This document shows, piece after piece, positions 55,234 to 64,000 of a stretch of DNA of 64,000 nucleotides (position 1 is its first letter; each line of letters opens with the position of its first letter). This DNA comes from Coix lacryma-jobi var. lacryma-jobi (taxonomy: Eukaryota > Streptophyta > Magnoliopsida > Poales > Poaceae). Position numbers and translations under genes: made by a program. Below the pieces are notes generated by a model. That model saw only the letters and a list, made by a program, of their open reading frames with translations, was not told the DNA's origin and did no database searches. The stretch spans positions 12,758,700-12,822,699 of the forward strand of contig CM019822.1 in NCBI GenBank assembly GCA_009763385.1, in the 5' to 3' direction.

Positions 55234-57081
55234 AAACTATGAAATCAGAGTGAATCGAGTTGTGATTTAGAGTACGTTGACACTGGTTATCTATCATAAT
55301 TAAGAGATAAATAAATATAAAAAGGGGCAAGAATTTGATCACCACAAAGGTTTAGGGTTTCAACTGACAATATTCCACGAGTTTTGGTGAACTATGATTC
55401 TGCAGGACTAAACCAGGAAATCGGCATTGATAGCTTCCCATAGAAGGAAACCGACGTGAGATAACGCCACCACCACGTCAGGATTATTCTAGAAGACTCC
55501 AGAGGACGAAAGAAGACACCAGGAGGTCGACCACCGCGAGAGGCTGACTGGTGGGACCAACCGGTCCCACCAGGAGATCGACCGGTCCCCCTGGGCCCGC
55601 TGGCTTCCGTCTTCTTCAAGCTACCTCCACCGACCTCTAGGATGCATCTCGGCCGTACCTTAAGTCGATTTGATCCAAGGGCCACGGTTCATCGCTCAGG
55701 GCTATATAAATAGCCCCTGACCCCCCTCTCTAGGGCAATCAGGTTTTGATCATTAGACATCATCAATCAGAACACCAGACATTCATCAGAAGGAGATCAA
55801 TCGGAAGCCCTAGAACTACATCCACCTAGAATAGTAGATAGAATATGATTAGAGGAGCAAGCTTCGCTTGGATTCCTGATCTAGTCACAAGAAGGCTCGG
55901 TAAACCCAAGATCTTCTCTCTTGTATTAACATTATGGATCTATTTCATAATTGCTCTTCTAGTTCATCATTGTTCTTCATTGTTTATCTAGTTCATCGTC
56001 TAGTTCATGTTCATCGTCTATTTCATCTTCTAGTTCATAATCGTGTCTAGTTCATGTTCTAGTTCGTACTTTAGTTCTTCTCGATGATCTAATTCACTTT
56101 ATTGTTCATCTTCGTGTTCTAGATAGCAATACATTTGATATGATTAAGACATCAACTATTATATTCTTAATTATAATGCTTATAGTCTGCTTTGATTATA
56201 TATTTGGCATAGATAGTTCATCTTTATGTTTACACTCATGTTCGTATAGCGCTCATCTTAAAGTACAATGGGTGGGTGGATGTGCTGTTTAGGCGTGGTG
56301 CCTATACAATATTTATCTGCGAATGCGGCCTATGTTCCGGATAGAGTGGTAGATCGCAGGTGTGATAGACCTTTGAGTCCTTTGTATTCCACCTCCCGAA
56401 TATAGTGTTCAGTATGGCTCAGTTAACTCATGGTTTAGGGGTTACTCTGTTTGACACCTTTACTATGGAGTTTGCCTCTTGATTATAAATATGATGTGAC
56501 CTAGCCAATGATTGCCAAATATGTTTGCACTAATCAATGTATGCTATGAATTGTATTAGAATAACTTAGGAATGTTTCTTATTAATACCTATTCTAATCA
56601 TCACTTGCTAGGCAGTACTATTCTAGGATTATCCTTGAATCCTTTTGATTGATCTGATCTCTGTTATCATTTATCATTTATCATTATCATTTACTCTGTA
56701 ACCTGATCCCTGTTTGAAGTAATTAGTGTGTTATCGGTCTTATTATAAGTGTGTGCCATAATGATGTTGTTAAGTCCTCATTAGTATAATGCCATCATAT
56801 CTTGAATTGATTAGTCTCTAGGCTAAATATAAATAACGATACTTGAGACTAGTTTGGGTGAAATGCTTCTACAACGGGTATATTTTATCGTGCGCTTGCG
56901 GGTAAATATTTATCTTTAAATCCAGTGCCCTGATATAATTACATTGCTAGCTTCATGTTGGGGATGACAACTTGACGTTAGTGAAGTTAGTAGTGTCCCG
57001 TACACTCTTTAGTGCCTTCACTAGTTTATTATTTTATGTGGTTCATTCTTAGAGTGATTCCATTAAGGAGTGTAGTATTTC
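55234..57081 (+). repeat. LTR-like fragment of another retrotransposon
   Basis: TATA box GCTATATAAATAG at 55701-55713 is followed by a leader-like region and then, directly after 57081, a primer-binding site. Left border is not defined. A degenerate CTAGTTCAT repeat lies at about 55955-56110. Confidence 0.55.
55955..56110. repeat. degenerate TCTAGTTCAT minisatellite
   Basis: CTAGTTCAT, TTCATCGT and close variants recur about ten times with uneven spacing. Confidence 0.8.
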
Positions 57082-57099
57082 TGGCACCGTTGCCGGGGA
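57082..57099 (+). promoter_or_regulatory. primer-binding site of the LTR fragment
   Basis: TGGCACCGTTGCCGGGGA closely matches the TGGCGCCGTTGCCGGGGA type used by Athila/gypsy elements. It marks the preceding sequence as a 5' LTR end; only about 130 bases of the interior remain. Confidence 0.8.
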
Positions 57100-57224
57100 T
57101 AGATTAAAACTCTATTCTTAGTAGCGACGTTAAGAAATACCAACAGAGTACAATCGTTACCCACCCTCCTAGGTGTTGTAGAAGAAGAAATCAAGCTCCT
57201 TGTAAGTTGGCCCCTTGTCAAATC

Positions 57225-57887
57225 GTAGATCGGGCCTCCAACCTAAGAAAGTTGAGGGAGAGAGAGACAACAGCAAGAACAAGGGTAGTCGATGCTACCA
57301 CCACAGAAAACAAGAACGCAAGACACGCGATTTGTTTACCGAGGTTCAGCCCCCCACTTAGAGGGCCTACGTCCCCGTGTTGAGGTGACCACAAAGGCCG
57401 ACCACGAAGGTCTCCTCCCTCAAGCAACCACGAAGGTTAGCCCGAGATGTTTCCACTAAGGATCAAAGGGTAATACAAACACTTCAGGATGCCCTCACAA
57501 ATGAATCAACACGGGCAACCACGAAGAACGCCTAGCCGGCTAGGGTTCCAAGAACCCAAGAGTAACAAACACAAATCAAAGCCGGCAAGACGAGGAATCA
57601 AGTGCTCAAGTCGTCGATCGATGCTCCCGCTCTCAAATCTCACGTCCCTAACTCAACTCAAGATGGGATTGAGGTCTAGAGTCAAAGGGGGAGAGAGCGT
57701 GGGTGAGTCTCAGCTTGCAAGAGAGTTTGACAAAGCTTGGGTGCAGTGAATAGTGTGGGTAACGGTCAGAAATGGAGATGGGAAAGTATATATACTAGAA
57801 GCTCCGAAGCGGTACCGGACTTCCGTTGGAACCACTGGAACTTCCGGTCTATGGAATTATGACCGTTGAAAGCTAGATCTGCACGGG
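57225..57887 (-). repeat. minus-strand Sirevirus-type LTR fragment, left part
   Basis: On the minus strand a TATA-like AGTATATATACT (57785-57796) is followed by leader-like sequence. Upstream on that strand are GGAAGTTCC motifs. It is interrupted by the solo LTR, with the continuation at 60402. Left border uncertain. Confidence 0.55.
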
Positions 57888-58704
57888 TGAAAGGTCCTAG
57901 TTTGGTTTTGGTAATTGAGTGACAACTTAGGTGGACTAATATGTGTTTGAAGTGAATTACACAGGTGATTAGTCCATAGGTGATCATGTGTGAGCAACAT
58001 ATGCCATAGAGGTGAAATGGCTTGGAAGATGTTGCAAGGCTCACACATGTGAAGAAGGAGCTTAATGCACATGAAACATGACATGGAGTCATGTGGCTAA
58101 GATGGTGAAGATCAAGGCAAGACTTGGCTTGATGGACCGGTTGCGAAGGTGAAGGGCAAGTTGGAGGCTTTGAAGCCGTTGGTACCGAGTGTCGGGAGGC
58201 TTAAGCAAAGACTTGGCGCTGAAGGACCGAAGCAATGGTGAAGAGCAAGTGAGGTCAGATCGATGTACCATGGAGGTCATGTGATGATATGAAGTGGATC
58301 ATATCATTTGATGATAGGTTGGTGCATGTGTTGCATCAACACCGAAGGAGATGGAATGGAATGCGCAAGGCAAAGGTATACTTATAGGGCATTTCATTTC
58401 ACCGGTCATAGGTGTGTAGAGAAGATTATGACCGGGTTTAGGATAGATGGCCGTAGTATCAAGAGGAGCAAACTTGTTTGCATATCGGTCATCTAGTGCC
58501 ACTTGAGCGATCTAACATTGCAATGTTGCTAGGATCGAGTGGCGTGGTGAGAGCAAGTGAAAATCCTTTGAAAAATGATTGTGAAAATGCTAACACACAT
58601 GCACATGATGGTGTACACTTGGTGGTGTTGGCACATTTGCAAAGGAGAAGTTGTTGGAGTTGATTTGGATCAACACAGAGAAGAAATGGAAGTTTTCTGT
58701 GTGT

Positions 58705-59289
58705 GGTCGGTAGTACCGCCCAAGGGGGTCGGTAGTACCGCCCCAGGATGCTGCATGCAATGCTCTCTGTGTTGAGTCTGAAATGGCCTGGCAGTTGTAC
58801 CGCCATAGGGTCGGTTGTACCGACCCTCGGTAGTACCGACCAGAGGGTCGGTGGTACCGTGGTCCTGAAGAGGTTTTGCAGGCTCTCTGTGTTGAGCTGA
58901 GTTTGCCCTGCCGGTAGTACCGCCATAGCGTCGGTACTACCGACCGTTGGAAGTTTCGAAGGCGAAGGAGTTCGGGGCTCTCTGTGTAGTCCCCAGTTTG
59001 GCCTGCCGGTAGTACCGCCATAGGGCCGGTAGTACCGGGCTCGGTAGTACCGACCGGGGGGTTGGTAGTTCCTTGGTTTGGAGGAGTTTTGGATGCTCTC
59101 TATGTAGATCCAGTTTTGGCCTGTCGGTAGTACCGCCATAGGGCCGGTACTACCGACCGTCGGTGGCACCGACCAGGAGTCGGTTTTTCGTTTTGGTCAA
59201 CGCTGTGTGCAACGGTCATAAGTTGTGCCGTCGGTTGTACCGGGCCTTGTGGTCGGTAGTACCGACCTGGCGTCGGTAGTACCGACCGA
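58705..59289 (+). repeat. palindrome array in solo LTR
   Basis: About fifteen units of the CGGTAGTACCG type. The fullest form GGTCGGTAGTACCGACC (for example 59251-59267) has 8-base arms around one base. Variants such as GGGTCGGTTGTACCGACCC (58808-58826) keep pairing with another centre. The array lies just upstream of the TATA box. Confidence 0.92.
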
Positions 59290-59340
59290 AGGCGTGGAAG
59301 CTTGGGAGAAGGGGAAAACGGCTAGTTGGTGGCTCCCCTC

Positions 59341-59348
59341 TATAAATA
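59341..59348 (+). promoter_or_regulatory. solo LTR TATA box
   Basis: TATAAATA within CTCTATAAATAGAGG. Confidence 0.7.
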
Positions 59349-60401
59349 GAGGGGTGGCCGGCCCTTGGGAAAGGTTGAGCACCCTTGGGACTTGGTGTCC
59401 ATGCTTGGGAGTGCTTAGGAGCCCTCTAACTCGCTTGTGCTTGCTAGTGTGCGAATCTATTGCGAGTGAGCGATTCTAGTGCGTTGCTTTGAGAGATTGC
59501 ATCGAGTGGCACTAGGTGTTCGTGTTGCAAGCCGTGGTGCTTGTTACTCTTGGAGGTTGCCACCTCCTAGACGGCTTGGTGATCGAGTCTCCGTCGTGAA
59601 GCCCGCGTGAAGATTGTGCGTGGCTCCGGAGAAGGATTGTGAGGGGCATTGTGCTCGCCCCGCGGGGATCACGAAGAGCAACTCTAGTAGAGCGTGTCAT
59701 TGAGTTACCCTCACTTGTGGGAGAGTTCTTGCGGCGCTCGAGTGTCGAGCTAGGTGTGGTGCCTATTAGCCGCCGAACTACCAAGTGTGTGGTCGACACA
59801 ACGGGGACTAGCTTGGTGGCAACCAAGTGAACCTCGGGAGAAAAATCACCGTGTCAACTTCGTGTTCATCTTCTCGTGGTTTGCAAACTCCATTCACTAG
59901 CTTGTATTTATTTGTTCATATACTTGTGCTAGTATAGTTGCTCTTGTAATTAGTTAGCTTGTGTAGCATGCTAGTTACCTTCTTAGCTTGTGTAGCATAG
60001 AAGTTAATCCCGTGAGTGACTAGTTGACTTGTAGTCTTGCTAGTCACAGTGCTTAGTTTGTGTAGCTAAGTTGAGCTCTCTAATTTGCTTGTGTAGCCTT
60101 GTTATTGAGCATTGCTAGTGAGCTTAGGCTTTGTGTAGGAGCTCCCCGGTTGATTGAGTACTAGTTGCTTAGGTTTGTGTAACCTTGCAAGCTAGAATTG
60201 TTTAGGTGAGCCCTAGCTAGCCCGACACCTTATTTGCATGTTTATGATCTTTTATAAGGTGTCATAGAGTATAAGTAGAGAGGTGTATCTTTGCTAGACC
60301 GATAGTTTTAATTCCGCATTTGTTTCGGTTAGCCGGTGCGATTAATTTTAGAAAGGACTATTCACCCCCCCTCTAGTCCGCCATCTTGACCCTTCAACGG
60401 G

Positions 60402-60547
60402 CCAGACCGGAACTTCCGGTCAGGCCACCGGAACTTCCGGCTAAACACCAGAACCGATGTATGCAACGCCGGCGCACGCGAGTTTGACGGTTGAAGTGGT
60501 GACCGGAACTTCCGGCTGGTGGCCAGAACAAGTTCCTAGCGGGCGAG
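60402..60547 (-). repeat. minus-strand LTR fragment, right part
   Basis: Continues the fragment left of the solo LTR. GACCGGAACTTCCGGTC at 60405-60421 is a 17-base palindrome; two more near-copies lie near 60427 and 60501. It ends at the next Sirevirus insertion. Confidence 0.65.
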
Positions 60548-62668
60548 TGAAAGCCCTAGTTTGGTTTTAGCTAATTGATGAAACCTATTTGGTATAATCC
60601 TATTGCTAAGCATGTGTAGCTTATAAGAAAGGATTGTGACCAAGCCAAGTGGTGGAGCTAGCTAGGTGGCAACCATGAAGGATGGTGATGGCCACAAGCA
60701 CTCAAGAGATCAAGTGCTCTACCATTGGTGAAACTTAAGAAGAAGAGAAAGATGGAGCAAAGAGGCCCGAAGGCAAAGGTATAACCTATAGGGCTCTTTG
60801 TTTTAGTGATCAAAGACACTTAGCGAGTGTGATCACATTTAGGATACATAGCCATACTATTAAGAGGAGATTATTCACGGCTTATGTGGTGTTCAAGTGC
60901 CACTAGGTGTTCTCTAACATTTCGATAATATAGACCTAGTGAGTGACTAACTAAACCCTTGGAAAATGCTTTGCAAAATGCTAACACACGTGCACAAGTG
61001 TTGAAACACTTTTGTGTTGGCACATGGGAGCAAGGGTAGAAGCTAGAAAGCGAAGGGTGCTGAGTTTTCAGCATCGGACGCGGGCAGCGGGAGCATCAGA
61101 CGCTGGTCGAGCGTCCGATGGTAAACCCTAGGTTCTGTCAGATGCTGAAGGAGCATCGGACGCTGGCAACGGACACTGAAGTTTCACTGTTGCAGAGTCC
61201 GATGCAGGTGACGTGGCACGAGCGTGTTTTCCAGAGAGCATCAGACGCTGGCCTGCGTCCGATGCCAAACCATCGGCCTGCGTCCGATGTGTTTTGTACC
61301 TCTCTGGAACCCTCTGTGTTGCCATCGGACGCAGGGGTTGAGCGTTTGATGTAACTGTTCCGGCGCGTCCGTTGTGAGGCTGTTTTTTTGCGCATCTGAG
61401 AAGAGGCATCGGAGCGTCCGATGCAAGGCATCGACGCGTCCGATGCCACTTTAACCAGCGCGCGAAAGGATATGACCGTTGGGATCTAACGGGCTGAATT
61501 CGTAGCAGAAGGACACGTGGTGCTCATCGGAGCATCGGACGCTGAGGGAGCGTCCGATGGCCCCGACACCGGCGCGTCCGATGCGTCTGTTTCGGGTCCA
61601 ACGGCTTGGCCGACTTGGAAGGCCTATTTAAGGGGCTTGGCCGGCTCATATGGATTCACCTTTGCATATTCTAATTCCTAAGCATACTAGTGAGCATTGG
61701 CAAGCCTCCCAACTCATCTCCCAAGTTGATTTGATCAAACCTAGTGGAGATTGAGTGTTCTAGTGCGTGATTTGATAGAGTTCAATCTAGTGGCACTAGT
61801 TCTTCGCATTGGCATTGAGTTTTCTTGTTACTCTTGGCATTTGCCGGTGCCTAGACGGCTTGGAGGTGTTGAGGTGATTTTGGCAAGAGAAGGAGATTGT
61901 TCTTGGCCACCACCGATCGTGATTGTGAGAGGTTTTGGAGCCTCACCTCGCCGGAGCGGCAAGAGGCATCCTTAGTGGATTGCTCATGTCATTGAGCTAC
62001 CTCACTAGCGGTAGATTCTTGTGGCGCTCTTAGTGAGCTTGGCTTTGCGCCGATTAGCCAACGGGTCACCTAGTGTTGGTTGACACAACAGGGATTAGCG
62101 TGCCGGCAAGCACGTGAACCTCGGGATAAATCTTGGTGTCCCGTGTGCTTATTATTGTTTTCCACATCTTGGTGATTGGTCTTCATATTCACATCTTGGT
62201 GATTGGCATCACAAGTGGACTTCACCAGTGATTGGCTTTCTACTAGGCGATCCCGAAGGCTCGGTGAAACCACCTCTATCTAGCTCATTTACTTTGTGTA
62301 TTTACATTGAGCCATTTCTCTTGTGCAGAGACTATCATTGTTGTATATCTCTTACTCTATTACTTGTGTAGCTAGTTGTGATTAGTTTGCTTAGCCTATC
62401 TATTGCACACACTTGTCTCATATACTTTTGTATATCATACTTGTTCTAGAGCTAGTTAGTTTTATTCCATTCCGCATTAGATTTTAGCTCTAATTGCTTG
62501 TGTGACATAGATAATATTAGGTAGAATTGTTGAATAGGTGGCTTGCAACACACTATTAGGCTAGCGCAAAAAGCTTCGCCATTTGTTATACTAATAGTGT
62601 TTGCCTAAGTAATTTTGTAGAATTTTTATTAGGCTATTCACCCCCCCTCTAGCCAATTTGGACCTTCA
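60548..62668 (+). repeat. 5' LTR of right-hand Sirevirus
   Basis: Starts TGAAAGCCCTAGTTTGG, close to the start of the solo LTR, and ends CACCCCCCCTCTAG...GACCTTCA. Length 2121 bp. A weak TATA (TATTTAAG) is near 61625. Confidence 0.9.
61072..61586 (+). repeat. inverted CATCGGACGC array in LTR
   Basis: CATCGGACGC/CATCAGACGC units face GCGTCCGATG units at least five times, for example 61094-61120 and the 11-base arms CATCGGACGCT (61533-61543) and AGCGTCCGATG (61549-61559) with five bases between. Confidence 0.92.
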
Positions 62669-62675
62669 AGTCAAG

Positions 62676-62687
62676 TGGTATCGGAGC
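62676..62687 (+). promoter_or_regulatory. Sirevirus primer-binding site
   Basis: TGGTATCGGAGC, seven bases after the LTR end, differs by one base from the usual initiator-Met site TGGTATCAGAGC. Confidence 0.88.
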
Positions 62688-62731
62688 CGTGGTCACCGTT
62701 TGTTTGAGGCTTAACATCCTCCGGTGTTAAA

Positions 62732-64000
62732 ATGGCTCAAATCAACTATATGGGGAAGCCACCACATTTTGACGGCACCAACTTTGATTGTTGGAAGAGG
62801 AAGATGTGTGCATTCACAAGAGGAATGAATAGAAAGATTTGGGAAGTGATTGAGCATGATTTTGCGGTAATCGACACCCCGCAAGTCCCACTCCAAGAGA
62901 AGAAGAGAAGCTTCAATGGAATGATATAGCAATCAACTTGTTCTATGAAGCATTTGACACAAAGGTGTTTGAGCAAATCAAGGATCTTGAAAGAGCAAGT
63001 GAGATATGGGAGAGATTGGAGGAAACATATGAAGGCACCAAGGCGGTCAAGGGAGCCAAGCTATATATTCTCAAAGACAAGCTAGTCATGTTCAAGATGC
63101 AAGATGATGAAAGCATACCGAAGAAATTTTCACCGGTTGCAAGTCATTATCAATGACTTGAAGGCCTTGGGAGAAAAGGTGGAGGACAAGGACTTTTCTC
63201 ACAAGTTCTTGAGATGCTTGCCACCAAGGTTTGATACTTTGGTGACTATCCTAGTGAGGGAAGGATTGGATACGGTAACCCCAACCAAGTACTAGGTGAT
63301 GTGGTCACTCAGACACATACCGTATGGAAAGGAATGGGGGAGCCCAGAAGAAGAAAAGAAGAAAAAGACCGTAGCATTCAAAGCTTCATCCTCCAAGAGC
63401 AAGAGCAAGGGCAAGACAAAGAAAGAAAAAGTGATGATGAAGCAAGCTCAAGTGGTTGTGAAATAGATGATGAAGAAATGGCTCTCTTTGTGAAGAGATT
63501 TGGCAAGTTCATGAAGAAGAAGGGCTATGGAGCAAGAAAGAGAAGAGATGCAAATAAGAGCACAACCAAGAGATGCTATAGATGTAAGAGCAAGGATCAC
63601 TTCATTGCGGATTGTCCACAATCTAGTGATGATGAAGATGATCGCAAGAAGAGCAAGAAGGACAAGAAGGAGAAGAAAAGAGAAGAAGAAAGAAAGAAGA
63701 AGGGTGGATCCTATGTTGTGACATGGGATAGTGACGCTTCCTCAAGCGATGATGATGATTCTAGTGATGATGAGAGGAAGACCACCAAAAGAAGGCTATG
63801 GCTAGTCTTGCTATCTCAAGCAAGCCTTCTATCTTCAACACTCCATCGACATGCTTCATGGCTAAGGCCTCTAAGGTATCATCTGATGAGAGTGAAAGTG
63901 AGTGAGAGTGATGATGATGAGGAGTACTCAAAGGAGGACCTCATGAGCATGCTACAAGATGCTCATTCTTACATTGAGACCAAGAGGAAGGAGTGCAAAG
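62732..64000 (+). pseudogene. Sirevirus gag, partial and frame-shifted
   Basis: Starts MAQINYMGKPPHFDGTNFDC, followed by WKRKMCAFTRGMNRKIWEVI, the usual start of copia gag (DUF4219/UBN2). FYEAFDTKVFEQIKDLERAS and WERLEETYEGTKAVKGAKL follow in another frame after a shift near 62915. KFLRCLPPRFDTLVTIL is at about 63205-63255. A CCHC zinc knuckle C-YR-C-KSKD-H-FIAD-C lies at 63574-63615. The tail is rich in Lys/Glu and then Asp/Ser. It would package RNA in particles. At least three shifts; the end lies outside the window. Confidence 0.9.

Larger units (their letters stand above)
57888..60396 (+). repeat. solo LTR of a Sirevirus-type element
   Basis: Starts TGAAAGGTCCTAGTTTGG, ends CACCCCCCCTCTAG...CCCTTCA, and is flanked by ACGGG at 57883-57887 and 60397-60401. 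No internal region follows, so it is a solo LTR left by recombination. TATA box at 59341-59348. Length 2509 bp. Confidence 0.93.
60548..64000 (+). mobile_element. Sirevirus-type copia element, 5' part
   Basis: 5' LTR (60548-62668), PBS matching initiator Met tRNA, and gag with UBN2-like and CCHC segments. The rest lies beyond the window. Confidence 0.93.

Noticed and set aside
58705..59289. CRISPR-like array
   Set aside because: Spacing is irregular, units are palindromic, the context is a plant LTR.

Overview
This window is plant nuclear DNA, almost certainly from a grass. The evidence is several Sirevirus-type Ty1/copia LTRs, a Tat-type Ty3/gypsy element with an antisense gene, Tourist- and Stowaway-like MITEs, a CACTA element, a plant Helitron, and an Lr10-type receptor kinase remnant. 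It is a repeat-rich region. Only two loci look like open genes: a small secreted-peptide gene at 31621-31887 and a spliced Ulp1-type protease gene carried inside the Helitron. There is no CRISPR, operon or bacterial signal.

Layout. 1-7564: 3' part of a Sirevirus-like copia element (gag tail, protease, integrase, RT, RNase H, a repeated polypurine tract, 3' LTR). About 8110-31253: one Helitron on the minus strand. Its 3' end (CTAG plus hairpin) is at 8110-8137. Reading from its 5' end it holds a 4.76-kb tandem duplication of the promoter and N-terminal exons, a Rep/helicase gene that has lost the HUH nuclease part, a convergent RPA-like gene, MITEs, and a multi-exon Ulp1 gene. 31254-39640: mostly non-LTR sequence holding the peptide gene, a Stowaway MITE, a PIF/Harbinger element with GC-rich cargo, another TIR element, a CACTA element with exact ATA target duplication, and the 5' part of an Lr10-like kinase. 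40018-55228: a complete Tat-lineage gypsy element (1.2-kb LTRs, CTACG target duplication) inserted in a Sirevirus LTR fragment. 55234-57100: an LTR-plus-PBS fragment of another element. 57225-60547: a minus-strand Sirevirus LTR fragment interrupted by a 2.5-kb solo LTR (ACGGG target duplication). 60548-64000: 5' LTR, PBS and gag of a further Sirevirus.

The two most striking observations are these. First, the Helitron combines a helicase, an RPA-like OB-fold protein and a two-domain Ulp1 SUMO-protease-like gene whose twelve visible exons join at GT-AG borders, although the element itself lacks its HUH nuclease. Second, each Sirevirus LTR here carries its own array of short inverted repeats. 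The sequences differ between LTRs but the architecture recurs, and in one LTR the stems change by compensatory base pairs.

Caution: one-base indels are very common, even between the two nearly identical gypsy LTRs and the two Helitron duplicates. Many frameshifts reported here may therefore be sequence errors rather than biological inactivation. All family assignments come from reading motifs by eye; no database search was run.
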